Of a stretch of 64,000 nt of DNA, positions 26,584-35,700 are shown in pieces. The stretch is from Polaromonas hydrogenivorans (GTDB lineage: Bacteria; Pseudomonadota; Gammaproteobacteria; Burkholderiales; Burkholderiaceae_C): the NCBI RefSeq assembly GCF_040105105.1, contig NZ_CP157677.1:1-64000 (forward strand), given 5' to 3'. A program made the translations under genes and the position numbers. Each line of letters opens with the position of its first letter. The first letter of the stretch is position 1. A model generated the notes under the pieces. The model worked only from the letters and a program-made list of their open reading frames with translations, did no database searches and was not told the origin of the DNA.

Positions 26584-27641
26584 TAGAGCGGATTTCAAGT
26601 TAGTGAAAGGCATACCCGCAATGCTTGAACCATTCTTTTGCGTCGGAGGCGGTCACCGTGTCGATGACATGCGCAAGTGCTTGATCCAGCGCTTCCAGGG
26701 TACGGGCCTTGATGGCGCGCAGGTATGTCTTGAGTTTGGACCAGCACGGCTCGATGGGTGAGTAGTCGGGCGAATAGGGTGGCAAATACATCAAGGCAGC
26801 GCCCCTGGCTTCGATGGCGCTGCGGATGCCGTCCACCTTGTGCGCGCCCAAGTTGTCCATCACCACCACATCGCCCGGCTTGAGCGTGGGCGCCAGCACT
26901 TGGCTGACATACGCAAAAAACACGGCCCCATCGGTGGCGCCCTCGATCGTCATCACGGCTTCGAGCCCTTGGCACGACAGCGAGCCCAGCACCGTTACAT
27001 TGCGGCCCCAGTTTTTCGGCACCGCGTCATGCACGCGCTGGCCGCGCCGGGCACGCCCGTAGCGGCGCGTCATCGCGATGTTCACGCCCGATTCGTCCAC
27101 AAACTTCAGCCGCGCGGGGGCATGCCGGGCAATGCCCTGCCAGTACTGGCGGCGAGCCTGACGTACCTGCGCTGTGTCGCGCTCTGAGGCGTGTACGGTC
27201 TTTTTTTTCGCCGCAGCCCCAGGCGCTGCAGCGCCCGGCACAGGGTAGGCGTGCTCACCGCCGGGCGGCCATCGGTCTGGAGATGCTCGGCCAGTTCGAC
27301 CAGCGTCAGGTCGGGCTGCTCTTGGAGCCAGTGCGCCAGCCGCTGGCACCCCGTCGGGTCAATCCTGGCGTGAGGCCCTGGACGCTGGCGCGGCGGGGCC
27401 AGTTCACCGCTGCGGCGCACCCGGCGCAGCAGTCCTTCGACAAACGACAGGCTCACGCCAAAGAATTCGGCCACCGCGCGTTGCGATTGACCCGGGCGTT
27501 CGCAACGCCTGCACGACTTTACGGCGTAAATCCAGAGAATAGGGAGCAGCCATGATTGCACCATTGCTTTGCTGACATCCTTCTTGGACTTCTTGTCTTT
27601 CAAAAAATTCGTTGCCTTCAGTTATCTTGAAATCCGCTCTA
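26584..27641 (-). mobile_element. IS630-family insertion sequence, copy 2
   Basis: 1058 bp including flanking TA, same sequence as copy 1 (13681-14738) but inverted. It sits inside MITE-like repeat copy b. Together with copy 1 it forms an inverted pair around the secretion operon and kinase gene. Confidence 0.92.
26600..27553 (-). CDS. IS630-family transposase (frameshifted), copy 2
   Basis: Same product as in copy 1, on the minus strand. The three-part frame structure is identical: [16 protein letters not shown], 1-base shift, middle segment, A8 run (27201-27208), then the DDE domain. Because both copies share the N-terminal frame break, the element either moved after the lesion or makes active protein by recoding. 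Confidence 0.8.
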
Positions 27642-27717
27642 GTATGCGAAATAAGCTATAAATTCAGTAGCAAAAATCTTGAGCGTCCTGATTGCCAGTC
27701 AAGAGGATTGCGCGCTA

Positions 27718-27823
27718 GTCGACGATCCGGCCGCTGCGGGTCTTCGCCCCTGAGAGATCGACGTTTTGCGGCAAGTCCTTGACGTTGATGAGCGCCGCAG
27801 GAAGAACCTCCTGAGCCGAAATA
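27718..27823 (-). pseudogene. Unidentified gene tail between two MITE-like repeats
   Basis: The minus strand reads SAQEVLPAALINVKDLPQNV followed by DLSGAKTRSGRIVD and a TAG that belongs to the repeat terminus. It looks like the C-terminal end of a real protein that I cannot name. The rest has been lost. Confidence 0.35.
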
Positions 27824-27974
27824 TAGAGAAAAATCCCCCTGACTGGCAATCACGGCGCTCTGGGCACCTGATAGTTATGCTACTAACTTTATAGCTGCCT
27901 TCGCACGTCCGCCATGCGCAAGAGGCCTATTTGATACTAAAAATTCGTTTGCCGGTCAAAGCGAATGCGCTCTA
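27824..27974 (-). repeat. MITE-like dispersed repeat, copy c
   Basis: 151 bp bounded by TA (27824 and 27973), reverse orientation. The left terminus (TAGAGCGCATTCGCTTTGAC on the minus strand) was the target of the IS701-type element that follows: its CTAG is the duplicated target site. Confidence 0.8.
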
Positions 27975-27975
27975 G

Positions 27976-29397
27976 CGGTAGTTTGTTGAACCATATAGGT
28001 CCCTGTCTGTCTAACTGGCAGGAGGGTTCACATCATGTCTGCTCGTCTTTCACGTCCTCCTGCCCCAGGATCCCTGGCAAGCGTTTGCGGTGCAGTTCGA
28101 CCCTTTGCTCCAGACGCCGGCCCAGCGCCATGGCTTTCGATGCGTATTTGTCCGGATTGCTGCTCCCGCGCGACCGGTCCAAAACACTGACCGCGCTGGT
28201 CGGCGCCGAGCCGCTGGTTCAGGCCCAGGCGGCCGAGGTGCAGCGGCTGCAGTTTTTCCTGTCCGAGGCCGCCTGGGACGCCGAAGCGATCAATGCGCGG
28301 CGCCTGGCGCTGCTGGCCGCCGAGCCGGCCACTGCCCCGTCGGCCAACGGTGTGCTGGTGATCGATGACACCGGAGACCGCAAGGAGGGTAGCGCCACCG
28401 ACCATGTGGCGCGCCAGTATCTGGGCTCGGTCGGCAAGATTGACAACGGTATCGTGGCCGTGACCACGCTGTGGGCCGACGAGGCACATTACTACCCGCT
28501 GCATGTGGTGCCCTACACGCCCGAGAGGCGGCTAGCAGGGGGAAAGCAGGATCCGGCGTTTCGCACAAAACCGCAAATCGCGCTGGCCCTGGTCGAGCAG
28601 GCGCAGGCTGCGGGCATCCTGTTCAGCGCCATCGTATCGGACTGTTTTTACGGGGACAACAATGCCCTCGAAGCGGCGCTGCTCGAGCGCCGCCTGCCGC
28701 ATGTGCTGGCGCGCCGCGGCGCGCTCGGGCGTGGCTGGGCGCCAGTGCAGGCGGACCATTCGTTCAAGGATGCGGCGCGCTCGCTGCCGTTGTGCGCCTG
28801 GAAAAAAGTAGTTCGCCGCTTTAGCGATGGCCACCCCGAGCGCTGGTGGGCGGCCGAGCTCACGCTGTTCGGCTATGGCCCTGACAGGCCGGTGCGCGCA
28901 GTGTGCGCCACGACCGATCGGCGCGCGCTGCCGGCCCTGTCCACCTGGTACCTCACCACCAACCTGCCCGCGCCGCTAGGCGAGGTCGTGCGGCTGTACG
29001 GACTGCGCAACTGGGTCGAGCAAAGCTACAAACAAATGAAGGACGAGCTCGGCTGGGCCGATTTCATGGTCAGAAGCGACCGGGCGATCCGCCGCCACTG
29101 GACGCTCGTGTGCTGTGCGTTTGCCTTTTGCTGGTGGATTGACGCCTTGCAAACCCGAGCGAGTGAGCCATCAATGCCAGCCGAGGCGCGGAAAAAAAAC
29201 CAGCTGCCTCAAGGCGCGGCCGTGCTGGCCACGCCTGCTGCGCGCGGTGCGCGCCTGGCTGACCCCGGCGTACTGGCTTGCGCGCTGCTGGGCCGCCTTT
29301 GCCGGCACGGCCCCGCCAGCCGGACTCGCCGCGCTGCTTGGCGCCCTGAACGCCGGCCACGGGATTAACCTCTACCTTCGGCTTTAACAAACTACCG
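27976..29397 (+). mobile_element. IS701-family insertion sequence
   Basis: 1422 bp with terminal inverted repeats CGGTAGTTTGTT / AACAAACTACCG and a 4-bp CTAG target duplication (27972-27975 and 29398-29401), as expected for IS701 (YTAR). It is inserted at the end of MITE copy c and has removed the 5-prime part of the DUF2807 gene found on the right. Confidence 0.85.
28040..29387 (+). pseudogene. IS701-family transposase with two frameshifts
   Basis: DDE transposase of the IS701/IS4 superfamily: VLVIDDTGDRKEGSATDHV, then VSDCFYGDN and the C-terminal WVEQSYKQMKDELGWADF. The N-terminal segment QDPWQAFAVQFDPLLQTPAQ is in a different frame and is joined by an extra base near 28130 (before MAFDAYLSGLL). 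The C-terminal segment ending in INLYLRL is again in another frame after a run of eight A (29192-29199). Two shifts make it very likely inactive. Confidence 0.82.
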
Positions 29398-29401
29398 CTA
29401 G

Positions 29402-29544
29402 GCTCGGGCGGGCGCCCAAGGAAGTGCCGTAGCGCCAACAACACGCTGGCGGTGCGCATTGGCGGTGCCGGCCCCGTGCACTATCACGGCAACCCGGCAG
29501 TGACACGTTCCATCCGCGGCATCGGGTCGATCGAGAAAAATTGA
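29402..29544 (+). pseudogene. DUF2807 (GIN-domain) protein, C-terminal remnant
   Basis: The frame ending at 29544 reads ANNTLAVRIGGAGPVHYHGN followed by PAVTRSIRGIGSIEKN. This matches the end of head-GIN/DUF2807 proteins, whose beta-helix repeats end in GSGxVxYxGxP and SGxGSIxK segments. The gene start is missing, removed at the IS701 insertion. The stop overlaps the next bipartite motif. Confidence 0.6.
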
Positions 29545-29570
29545 ACCGACCGGGCGCCTCGCGCAACCCA
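29541..29570 (+). promoter_or_regulatory. Bipartite promoter-like motif, copy 6 (OmpA-like gene)
   Basis: TTGAACC, 15 bp, GCAACCCA, 37 bases before the ATG of the OmpA-like gene. It shares CCTCGC before the second box with copy 1. Confidence 0.7.
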
Positions 29571-29606
29571 TGGGCATCGACGAATCCAACGCCCAAGGAG
29601 CCCGAA

Positions 29607-30218
29607 ATGACCCGCTACTTCGTCACCCTGGCCCTCGCCATCGCCGCCGCCCTGCTCACCCCTCAGGTGAAGGCCGAGAAGGTCGTCGTCTATCGTGAAG
29701 GGCAGCTGGTGAACCCGCAGGACGTGGCGGCCGTGCTCGGCAAGACCCGTTCGATTCACCTGCTCGACGATACGCCCGCAGTCCCGGCGAAGTCCACCAC
29801 GATGGCGGCGGGTTCACTGGCGAAGACCGCGGCGAGTTCCCCGGCCTCTGCTCGCATTGCCCGTGATGACTCGAACGCCGACGCCTCGGCGCTGTCCCTG
29901 CCGGTACGCTTCGCCTTCGGCTCCGCTGACATCCTTCCGGCCGCACGGACCCAGCTCGACGCACTCGCCGCAGGCATCAAGCTGCTGGCGCCGGAAAGTA
30001 CCGTCACGGTCGAGGGCCACACCGACGCCGTCGGCAGCGACGCCTACAACCTCGAGCTGTCCAGAGTCCGCGCCCGCGCCGTGCGTGACTATCTGGTGCA
30101 GCACCACGGCATCGACGCCGCACGCCTGAAGATAGTTGCATATGGCAAAGCCCGGCCGATCGAAGCCTCCGATCCGAACACCGCCCTGAACCGCCGCGTG
30201 CAGTTCCGCGGCTCCTGA
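29607..30218 (+). CDS. OmpA-family peptidoglycan-binding protein
   Basis: A 203-residue exported protein. Signal peptide MTRYFVTLALAIAAALLTPQ with cleavage after VKA; linker of about 70 residues; C-terminal OmpA domain (about 95-203) with RFAFGSADI, VEGHTDAVGSDAYNLELSRV and NRRVQF. ATG 29607 has AAGGAG 7-8 bases upstream; a frame start at 29541 lies inside the promoter motif. By its promoter it belongs to the same regulon as the peptide secretion genes, and could anchor the machinery to the cell wall. Confidence 0.88.
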   Translation: MTRYFVTLALAIAAALLTPQVKAEKVVVYREGQLVNPQDVAAVLGKTRSIHLLDDTPAVPAKSTTMAAGSLAKTAASSPASARIARDDSNADASALSLPVRFAFGSADILPAARTQLDALAAGIKLLAPESTVTVEGHTDAVGSDAYNLELSRVRARAVRDYLVQHHGIDAARLKIVAYGKARPIEASDPNTALNRRVQFRGS

Positions 30219-30397
30219 ACGCACACTCGCGACTACCCAGGGCTGTGCCATGGCCGCGTCGCGGCCGCCGCGCGACAGTGAAGGTCAAACAACCCAGCCA
30301 ATTTACACAGCTTGGCCTCTTGTAGGGTACGTTTTTGAATGCATAGCCAATAAAATCATAAACTTGCGTCATTAACTGTCGAACTCGGGTTGCCCGC

Positions 30398-31594
30398 ATG
30401 AGTCGCCGTCGCTTGCTCGCCTGTCTCGCTCTCGTACCTGTGTTGTGCAGAGGGGTATGCCATGCTCAACCGCAGGCCCAGGTCCAAACCCCCAGGCAAC
30501 GCCGCGTCGCACTCGTGATCGGCAACGGGCGCTACCCCGAAATTCCGCTGAACAATCCCGAGCACGACGCTCGCCTGGTCGCGCAGACCTTGCGCAGTCT
30601 CGGTTTCGAAGTGGGCGAGTACCTCAATCTCAATGCCCGTGACTTCAAGCGCGTGCTGCGGGAATTCGCCCGCCGACTGGACGACGACCAGGTCGCGTCG
30701 GTCTTCTACTACGCCGGCCACGGCGTACAGATCGGCGGGCGCAACTACCTGCTGCCGGTCGACATCGCGCTGCGGGACGAAGCCGAAGTGCGCGACGAGG
30801 CCATTGATCTGCAGGAAGCGCTGCTCGCGCATGTTGACCGGGTGCGTCCACGCGCCCGCATCTTCGTCATCGACGCCTGCCGCAATGACCCCTTCGCGGC
30901 GCGCGGGCGGGCTTCGCCCCAGGCCAACGGCCTGGCCGAGATGACTGCGCCGGGCGCCCTCATCGCGTTTTCCGCAGCCCCGGGCGGAGTCGCCGAGGAC
31001 GGCCCGGTCGGCGGCAACAGCATTTACACGCGTCACCTCGTCACCGAGCTGCGTACCGTTGGCATCGAAGTCGAGGAAATGATGAAGGCAGTACGCATCA
31101 AGGTGCTGCGCGACACCGCTCAGCGCCAGATCCCGTGGGTCAACACCTCGATGGTCGTGAATTTCATGTTCAACCCCGGTGCGGCACCGGTACTCGCCGG
31201 GCCAAAACGCAACCTGCAGTTGCTCGTGCAGGCGCAGCGCAGCCTGAACACCGACGCGCGCAACGTGTCGGCCTCGTTGGCGCTGCGGGTGTATGTGCTG
31301 CGCGATGCGAGCGGATTTGAGAAGGCGAGTTTCGACAGCCTTTACGACGATGACGAGGCGACCCTCGGGTCGAACGTGCTGGTGCGCGAAAGCCTGCACC
31401 TGCGTCCTGGCGAGGCGCGGGAGCTGACCCTTGAGCTCAGCAGCGACGCGCGTGCCGTCGCGGTGTTCGGTGCGTTTCGGGAAATCGAGCACTCGCAGTG
31501 GCGTGCCATCCTGCCGTTGCCGGTTGGCACGCTGGCACCGCGCGCACGGGTCGAAGTCCAAGCGCGTCAGTTGCAAGTGGGGTGGGCGAAGTGA
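30398..31594 (+). CDS. Caspase-like peptidase fused to a TssJ-type domain
   Basis: A 398-residue exported protein. Signal-like N-terminus (RRRLLACLALVPVL) is followed by a caspase fold (about 35-255) with His108 (YYAGHG) and Cys161 (VIDACRNDPF). The last 130 residues (about 270-398) read like TssJ: NLQLLVQAQRSLNTDARNVS, LALRVYVLRDASGF, then a Leu-rich segment and WRAILPLP. TssJ is normally a small lipoprotein that binds TssM; here no convincing lipobox is seen. It overlaps the tssL start by 4 bases. The fusion implies a protease built into a type VI-like membrane complex. Confidence 0.82.
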   Translation: MSRRRLLACLALVPVLCRGVCHAQPQAQVQTPRQRRVALVIGNGRYPEIPLNNPEHDARLVAQTLRSLGFEVGEYLNLNARDFKRVLREFARRLDDDQVASVFYYAGHGVQIGGRNYLLPVDIALRDEAEVRDEAIDLQEALLAHVDRVRPRARIFVIDACRNDPFAARGRASPQANGLAEMTAPGALIAFSAAPGGVAEDGPVGGNSIYTRHLVTELRTVGIEVEEMMKAVRIKVLRDTAQRQIPWVNTSMVVNFMFNPGAAPVLAGPKRNLQLLVQAQRSLNTDARNVSASLALRVYVLRDASGFEKASFDSLYDDDEATLGSNVLVRESLHLRPGEARELTLELSSDARAVAVFGAFREIEHSQWRAILPLPVGTLAPRARVEVQARQLQVGWAK

Positions 31595-32718
31595 CGCCGT
31601 CCGGCGCCGTGGCCGCGCCGCCGGCGACCGCAGAGCCGGATGCCGTCGACGAACCGTCGGCCGCGCGCGCGCTGCGCACCCAGGCGCTTCCCCTCGTCGC
31701 ATTGATGGCACGCTTGCGGGATGCGACTCCCGCCGACCCGGCCGCACTGCGCCGCAGTCTGGCGGCAGCGGTGAACCGGTTCGAGGCTGGTGCTCGCCTG
31801 GCAGGCGTGGACGAGGCCGGCGTCGCGGCCGCGAGCTACGTGCTGTGCGCCTGGGGAGATGAGCAGTTCGGCGTGGCGCCCTGGGGTGCCGGAGGCGCCG
31901 GACTGCTGCAGCGCTTTCACGGCGAGGCCGAGGGCGGCGACAAGCTGTTGCGCCTGCTGACGCGGCTGGCCGAAAAGCCGCGCGAGCACCACGCGCTGCT
32001 CGAACTCTTCCACACCTGCCTGAGTCTCGGGCTGCGCGCGCGCATGGGCCTGGACAACCGCGACCACGAAACCCTGCGCTCGCGTGTGCACCTCGCGCTG
32101 CAACAGGTGGCGCCGGTTCCGGCGCTGGTGGCCCCTTGGCACTGCGCGGCGGCGGCTGCCAGCCCGCCGCGGGTGCCACGCGTCGCGTTGCCGGCGGTGC
32201 TGCTGCTCGGCGTGCTTGCCGTGGGCGTCTACAGTGCCAGCCAGCTGCAGCTTGCGACGCGCGTTGACGGCGTGCTGGCGTCGTTGCAGCAACTCGTGCC
32301 GGCACGCACGGCCATGGCGGTGCCCGTAGCGGCCACGCCGACGACGACGCCGCGGCTGGCCTCGAAGCTGCGTGACGACATCGACGCCGGCCGGTTGTCA
32401 GTCCGCGACGAGGCGCTGCACAGCGTGGTCGTGATCGGTGCTGACGCGCTGGGCGATGCCACCGGCCCGTTGACGCGCCTCGGCGCAGCGCTGACGAAGC
32501 TGCCGGGCAAGGTAGTTGTCGTCGGCTACACCGATGGCAGCGATCCCCCGACGGCTCGCACGCCCTCGGCCTGGCATCAGGCGATGGAATGGGCGCGCGG
32601 CGTCGCCGATGTCTTGCGGCCACAACTCGGCGATGCGCGGCTCGCGGTCGAGGCCCGCGTCGACACCACGGCCGGCAAGCCGCTGCGCCGGGTCGAGATC
32701 GTCCTGTTTCCGAAATGA
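31591..32718 (+). CDS. tssL: Type VI secretion protein TssL (DotU/IcmH) with OmpA-like C-terminus
   Basis: A 375-residue protein starting with GTG 31591 inside the previous stop (GTGA). The DotU domain covers about residues 30-195, including GGDKLLRLLTRLAEKPREHH and LFHTCLSLGLRARMG. One membrane helix (VALPAVLLLGVLAVGVYSAS) and a periplasmic part with a reduced OmpA-like domain (VVVVGYTDGSDPPTA, then RRVEIVLFP) follow. It should form the inner-membrane complex with TssM. Confidence 0.88.
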   Translation: MTPSGAVAAPPATAEPDAVDEPSAARALRTQALPLVALMARLRDATPADPAALRRSLAAAVNRFEAGARLAGVDEAGVAAASYVLCAWGDEQFGVAPWGAGGAGLLQRFHGEAEGGDKLLRLLTRLAEKPREHHALLELFHTCLSLGLRARMGLDNRDHETLRSRVHLALQQVAPVPALVAPWHCAAAAASPPRVPRVALPAVLLLGVLAVGVYSASQLQLATRVDGVLASLQQLVPARTAMAVPVAATPTTTPRLASKLRDDIDAGRLSVRDEALHSVVVIGADALGDATGPLTRLGAALTKLPGKVVVVGYTDGSDPPTARTPSAWHQAMEWARGVADVLRPQLGDARLAVEARVDTTAGKPLRRVEIVLFPK

Positions 32719-35700
32719 AAGCGCCAACCCGCTTCGTGCAAAGCGCCGTGAATCTCGGCGCGGCCAGCACCCTGCTGTGGTTCGCGGCCCCGCTGCTCGC
32801 CTTCGGCACCTGGCACCCCTTCGACGACATGCGCGCACGCGTTGCCTTGCTGGCGCTGGCCGCGCTGCTGCTGCTGGGCAGGCGCGGGCTGCGCATGCTG
32901 CTGGCCCGGCGGCGCAACGAGCGCCTCCTCAAGAGCCTCGAATCCGGCGATGCCGGCCCTGAACTCAGCCAGCGTTTCCGCCAGGCCCTGGCGATGTTGC
33001 GCCAGGGCATCGAGGCGCAGGGCACCCACCGCTGGTGGCAGGCCCGGCGACAAGTGCAGCAGCTGCCCTGGTACCTGATCATCGGCGCGCCCGGGGGCGG
33101 CAAGACCACGGCGCTGCTGCATTCGGGTCTGCGCTTTCCGCTCGCCGAACGGCTCGGGCGCGACCCGCTCGCGGGGTGTGGCGGCACGCGCCAATGCGAC
33201 TGGTGGTTCAGCCAGGACGCCGTGTTCATCGACACGGCGGGACGCTATACGACACAGGACAGTGACGCCGCGGTCGACGCCCAGGAATGGCAGCAGTTCC
33301 TTGCGCTGCTGCGCCGGCACCGGCCATTGCAGCCGATCAATGGCGTGATCGTCAGCGTCAGCGTGCCCGACCTGCTGCACGGCGGCGTAGAACTCGCGCG
33401 CCAGGCGGCTGCGGTCGCGGCGCGTCTGAACGAACTGCGCCGCGAGCTCGATCTCGCCTTTCCGATCTATCTGCTGGTGACCAAGGCCGACCTGCTCGCC
33501 GGCTTTGTCGAAACCTTCGGCGATCTCGACGCCGCAGAGCGCGAGCAGCTCTGGGGCCTGGTGTTCGACGCCGATGTGGCCGGCATCCCGGCCGATCTTG
33601 GGCCGCGCCTGGCCGACCTCGCGCAGCGCCTGGCGCGGCGCAGCCCCGAAGCACTGCAGCATGAACGCACGCCGCAGCGCCGCCTGCCGATCTACGCCTT
33701 CGCGGCACAGTTCGAAGCCCTGCTCGCACCCCTCGAAGAGTTCGTGCGCAAGGCCTTCGACGGCATTGCCGCCGAACCGGCGCAACGCCTGCGCTCGATC
33801 GCGCTGACGAGCGGCACCCAGGAGGGCAATCCGATCGACCGGGTGATCGGCGAACTCGCACGCAGCCACGGCTTGGCGCTGAAGCCGCTGGCGCGACCCG
33901 ATGCCGGCGGCAAATCGTTCTTCCTGCACGCGCTGTTGAAGCGCCTGGTGATCGCCGAAGCGCCGCTGGCAGGTCAGCGGCTGCAGCGGCTGCGGCTGCG
34001 TCGGCGAGCCGCCATGGTCGGCGCCGGCTTTGCCGGCGCCGCGCTGCTCGCCGCCTCTGCGCTGTGGTGGCAGAGCTACCGGCGCAACCTCGACTATGTG
34101 GACAGTGTGCGCACGCGCGTCGAGCAGCTGACTCAGCGCATCGGCGCGCTGGAATCGGCAGGCCTCGAGCAGGTGCTGCCGCTCTATTCTCTGCTCGAGC
34201 GCCTGGCCGCGAACGATGGCATCGATCCGAATGAACCGCCCGCCGGCTTCGGCTTCGGGCTGTTCCAGGGGCCGCGGCTGGCGCGCTCGGCGGAGCAGGC
34301 CTACCGTGAGATGCTCGATCGCAGCCTGGCGCCGCTGCTCATCAAGCGGTTGCGCCGCGACCTGCGCGAGGCCGAGGACAGCGCGACGCGTTACGAGGCG
34401 CTGCGCGCTTCATTGATGCTCGCCAGCCCGGCGCGGCTGGTGCGCGGCGAGTTGCGACGCTGGGGCGAGCAAGCGCTGGTACAGGCGAGCGGCGCTGGCG
34501 AACGGGCCGAATGGGCGCGCCATGTCGAGACCCTGCTCGAGCGCAGCGGGCTGCCCGAGGCGATGCGCTCCGACGATGCCGGGGTGCGCGCAGCGCGCAG
34601 CGCCCTCGCGGCGCTGCCGCTGGCGCAGCGCGTGCACGAGCGCTTGCTGCGACGCGTTTCCGACCCCGAGCCGCCGCAGGATCTGCCGACGCGCCTGGGC
34701 GCGGCCAGCACCCTCATGTTCGCAGCGTCGGGCGCCGGGCCGATGCCGGCGCATTCAAGCGCCGGCGACTGGCGGCGCAAGCTCGTGCCGGCGCTGGAAG
34801 CGACGTTCGATGAACTCGCCAGCGAGGCAGACTGGGTGCTCGGCGACACCGGCAGCGACGTGCGGCGGCTGCACAAGGACCGCGCCTGGCGCGACGAGAT
34901 CGCCACCCAGGTCGGCACGCGCCAGGCCCAGCGCGTGATTGCCGCCTGGTCGCGCCAGCTCGATGCCCTTGCGCTGGCGCCCGGCACCGATGCGGAAGGC
35001 GCCTGGCGCCAGGCAACAGAACTCACGGGCCCCGATTCGCCTCTGCGCCGGCTCTTGACACGCCTGGCCGACGAGTTCAGCCCGACCCCGCAGGGGGGCA
35101 GCACGGCCGAGGCCGCCTTCGATGGCGCGCTGCGGACACGCTTCGGCGCCCTGGGCGACTACGCGGCAGGCGCCGGACCGCAAGCGCTGGACCGCCTTCA
35201 CGCCCTGGCCGCCGGCAAGCGCGACGAGAACGCCAATGCAGAGTTAGATGCGACCTTGCGCGCCGAGGCCGCCCGCGCGCCGGCCGCGCTGCGCAGGGTC
35301 TACGTCGGCCTGGGGACATTGATTCGCTCGCGCGGCGGCGCCAGGCCGAGTTTCGACGCCGCGCTGGCCGAGCTCGCGCAGACCTGCAGCGCGTTGACGC
35401 GCGAGCACTTCCCGTTCGGCGCCGCCGCGTCGCGCGACATAGCGCCGTCCGATTTCGCGCGCCTGTTCGGACCCGGCGGCCTGTTCGACGACTTCCGGCG
35501 CAACCAGTTGAGCGAACGCGTCGACACTTCGAGCCGGCCGTGGAAGGCGCGCAGCGCACCCGTCGATGCGAGCATGCCGGGTGCATTCGAGCAGGCGGCG
35601 GCGATCGGCACCCTGTTCTTCCCCGGGGGCGCACCGCTGCCCGAGCTCAAGCTGCGCCTCACGCCGCAGCGCATGGATGCTGAACTGCTGCAGTTCAGCA

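Larger units (their letters stand above)
26520..27717 (+). repeat. MITE-like dispersed repeat, copy b, split by an IS630
   Basis: Left half 26520-26583 (TAGAGCACATTCGTTTTAAC onward), right half 27642-27717 ending CGCGCTA; the IS630 copy 2 is inserted between them at an internal TA. The left half supplies the C-terminal codons and stop of the kinase gene and includes a hairpin followed by T5 that could end its transcript. Confidence 0.78.

Noticed and set aside
30267..30296. A possible seventh copy of the bipartite motif before the caspase-TssJ gene (ACAACCCA box)
   Set aside because: Fifteen bp upstream there is no GAAC core, only GC-rich sequence.
30356..33235. 959-codon minus-strand frame opposite the caspase-TssJ, tssL and tssM genes
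   Set aside because: It spans several conserved genes on the other strand and its translation is low-complexity Arg/Ala/Pro.
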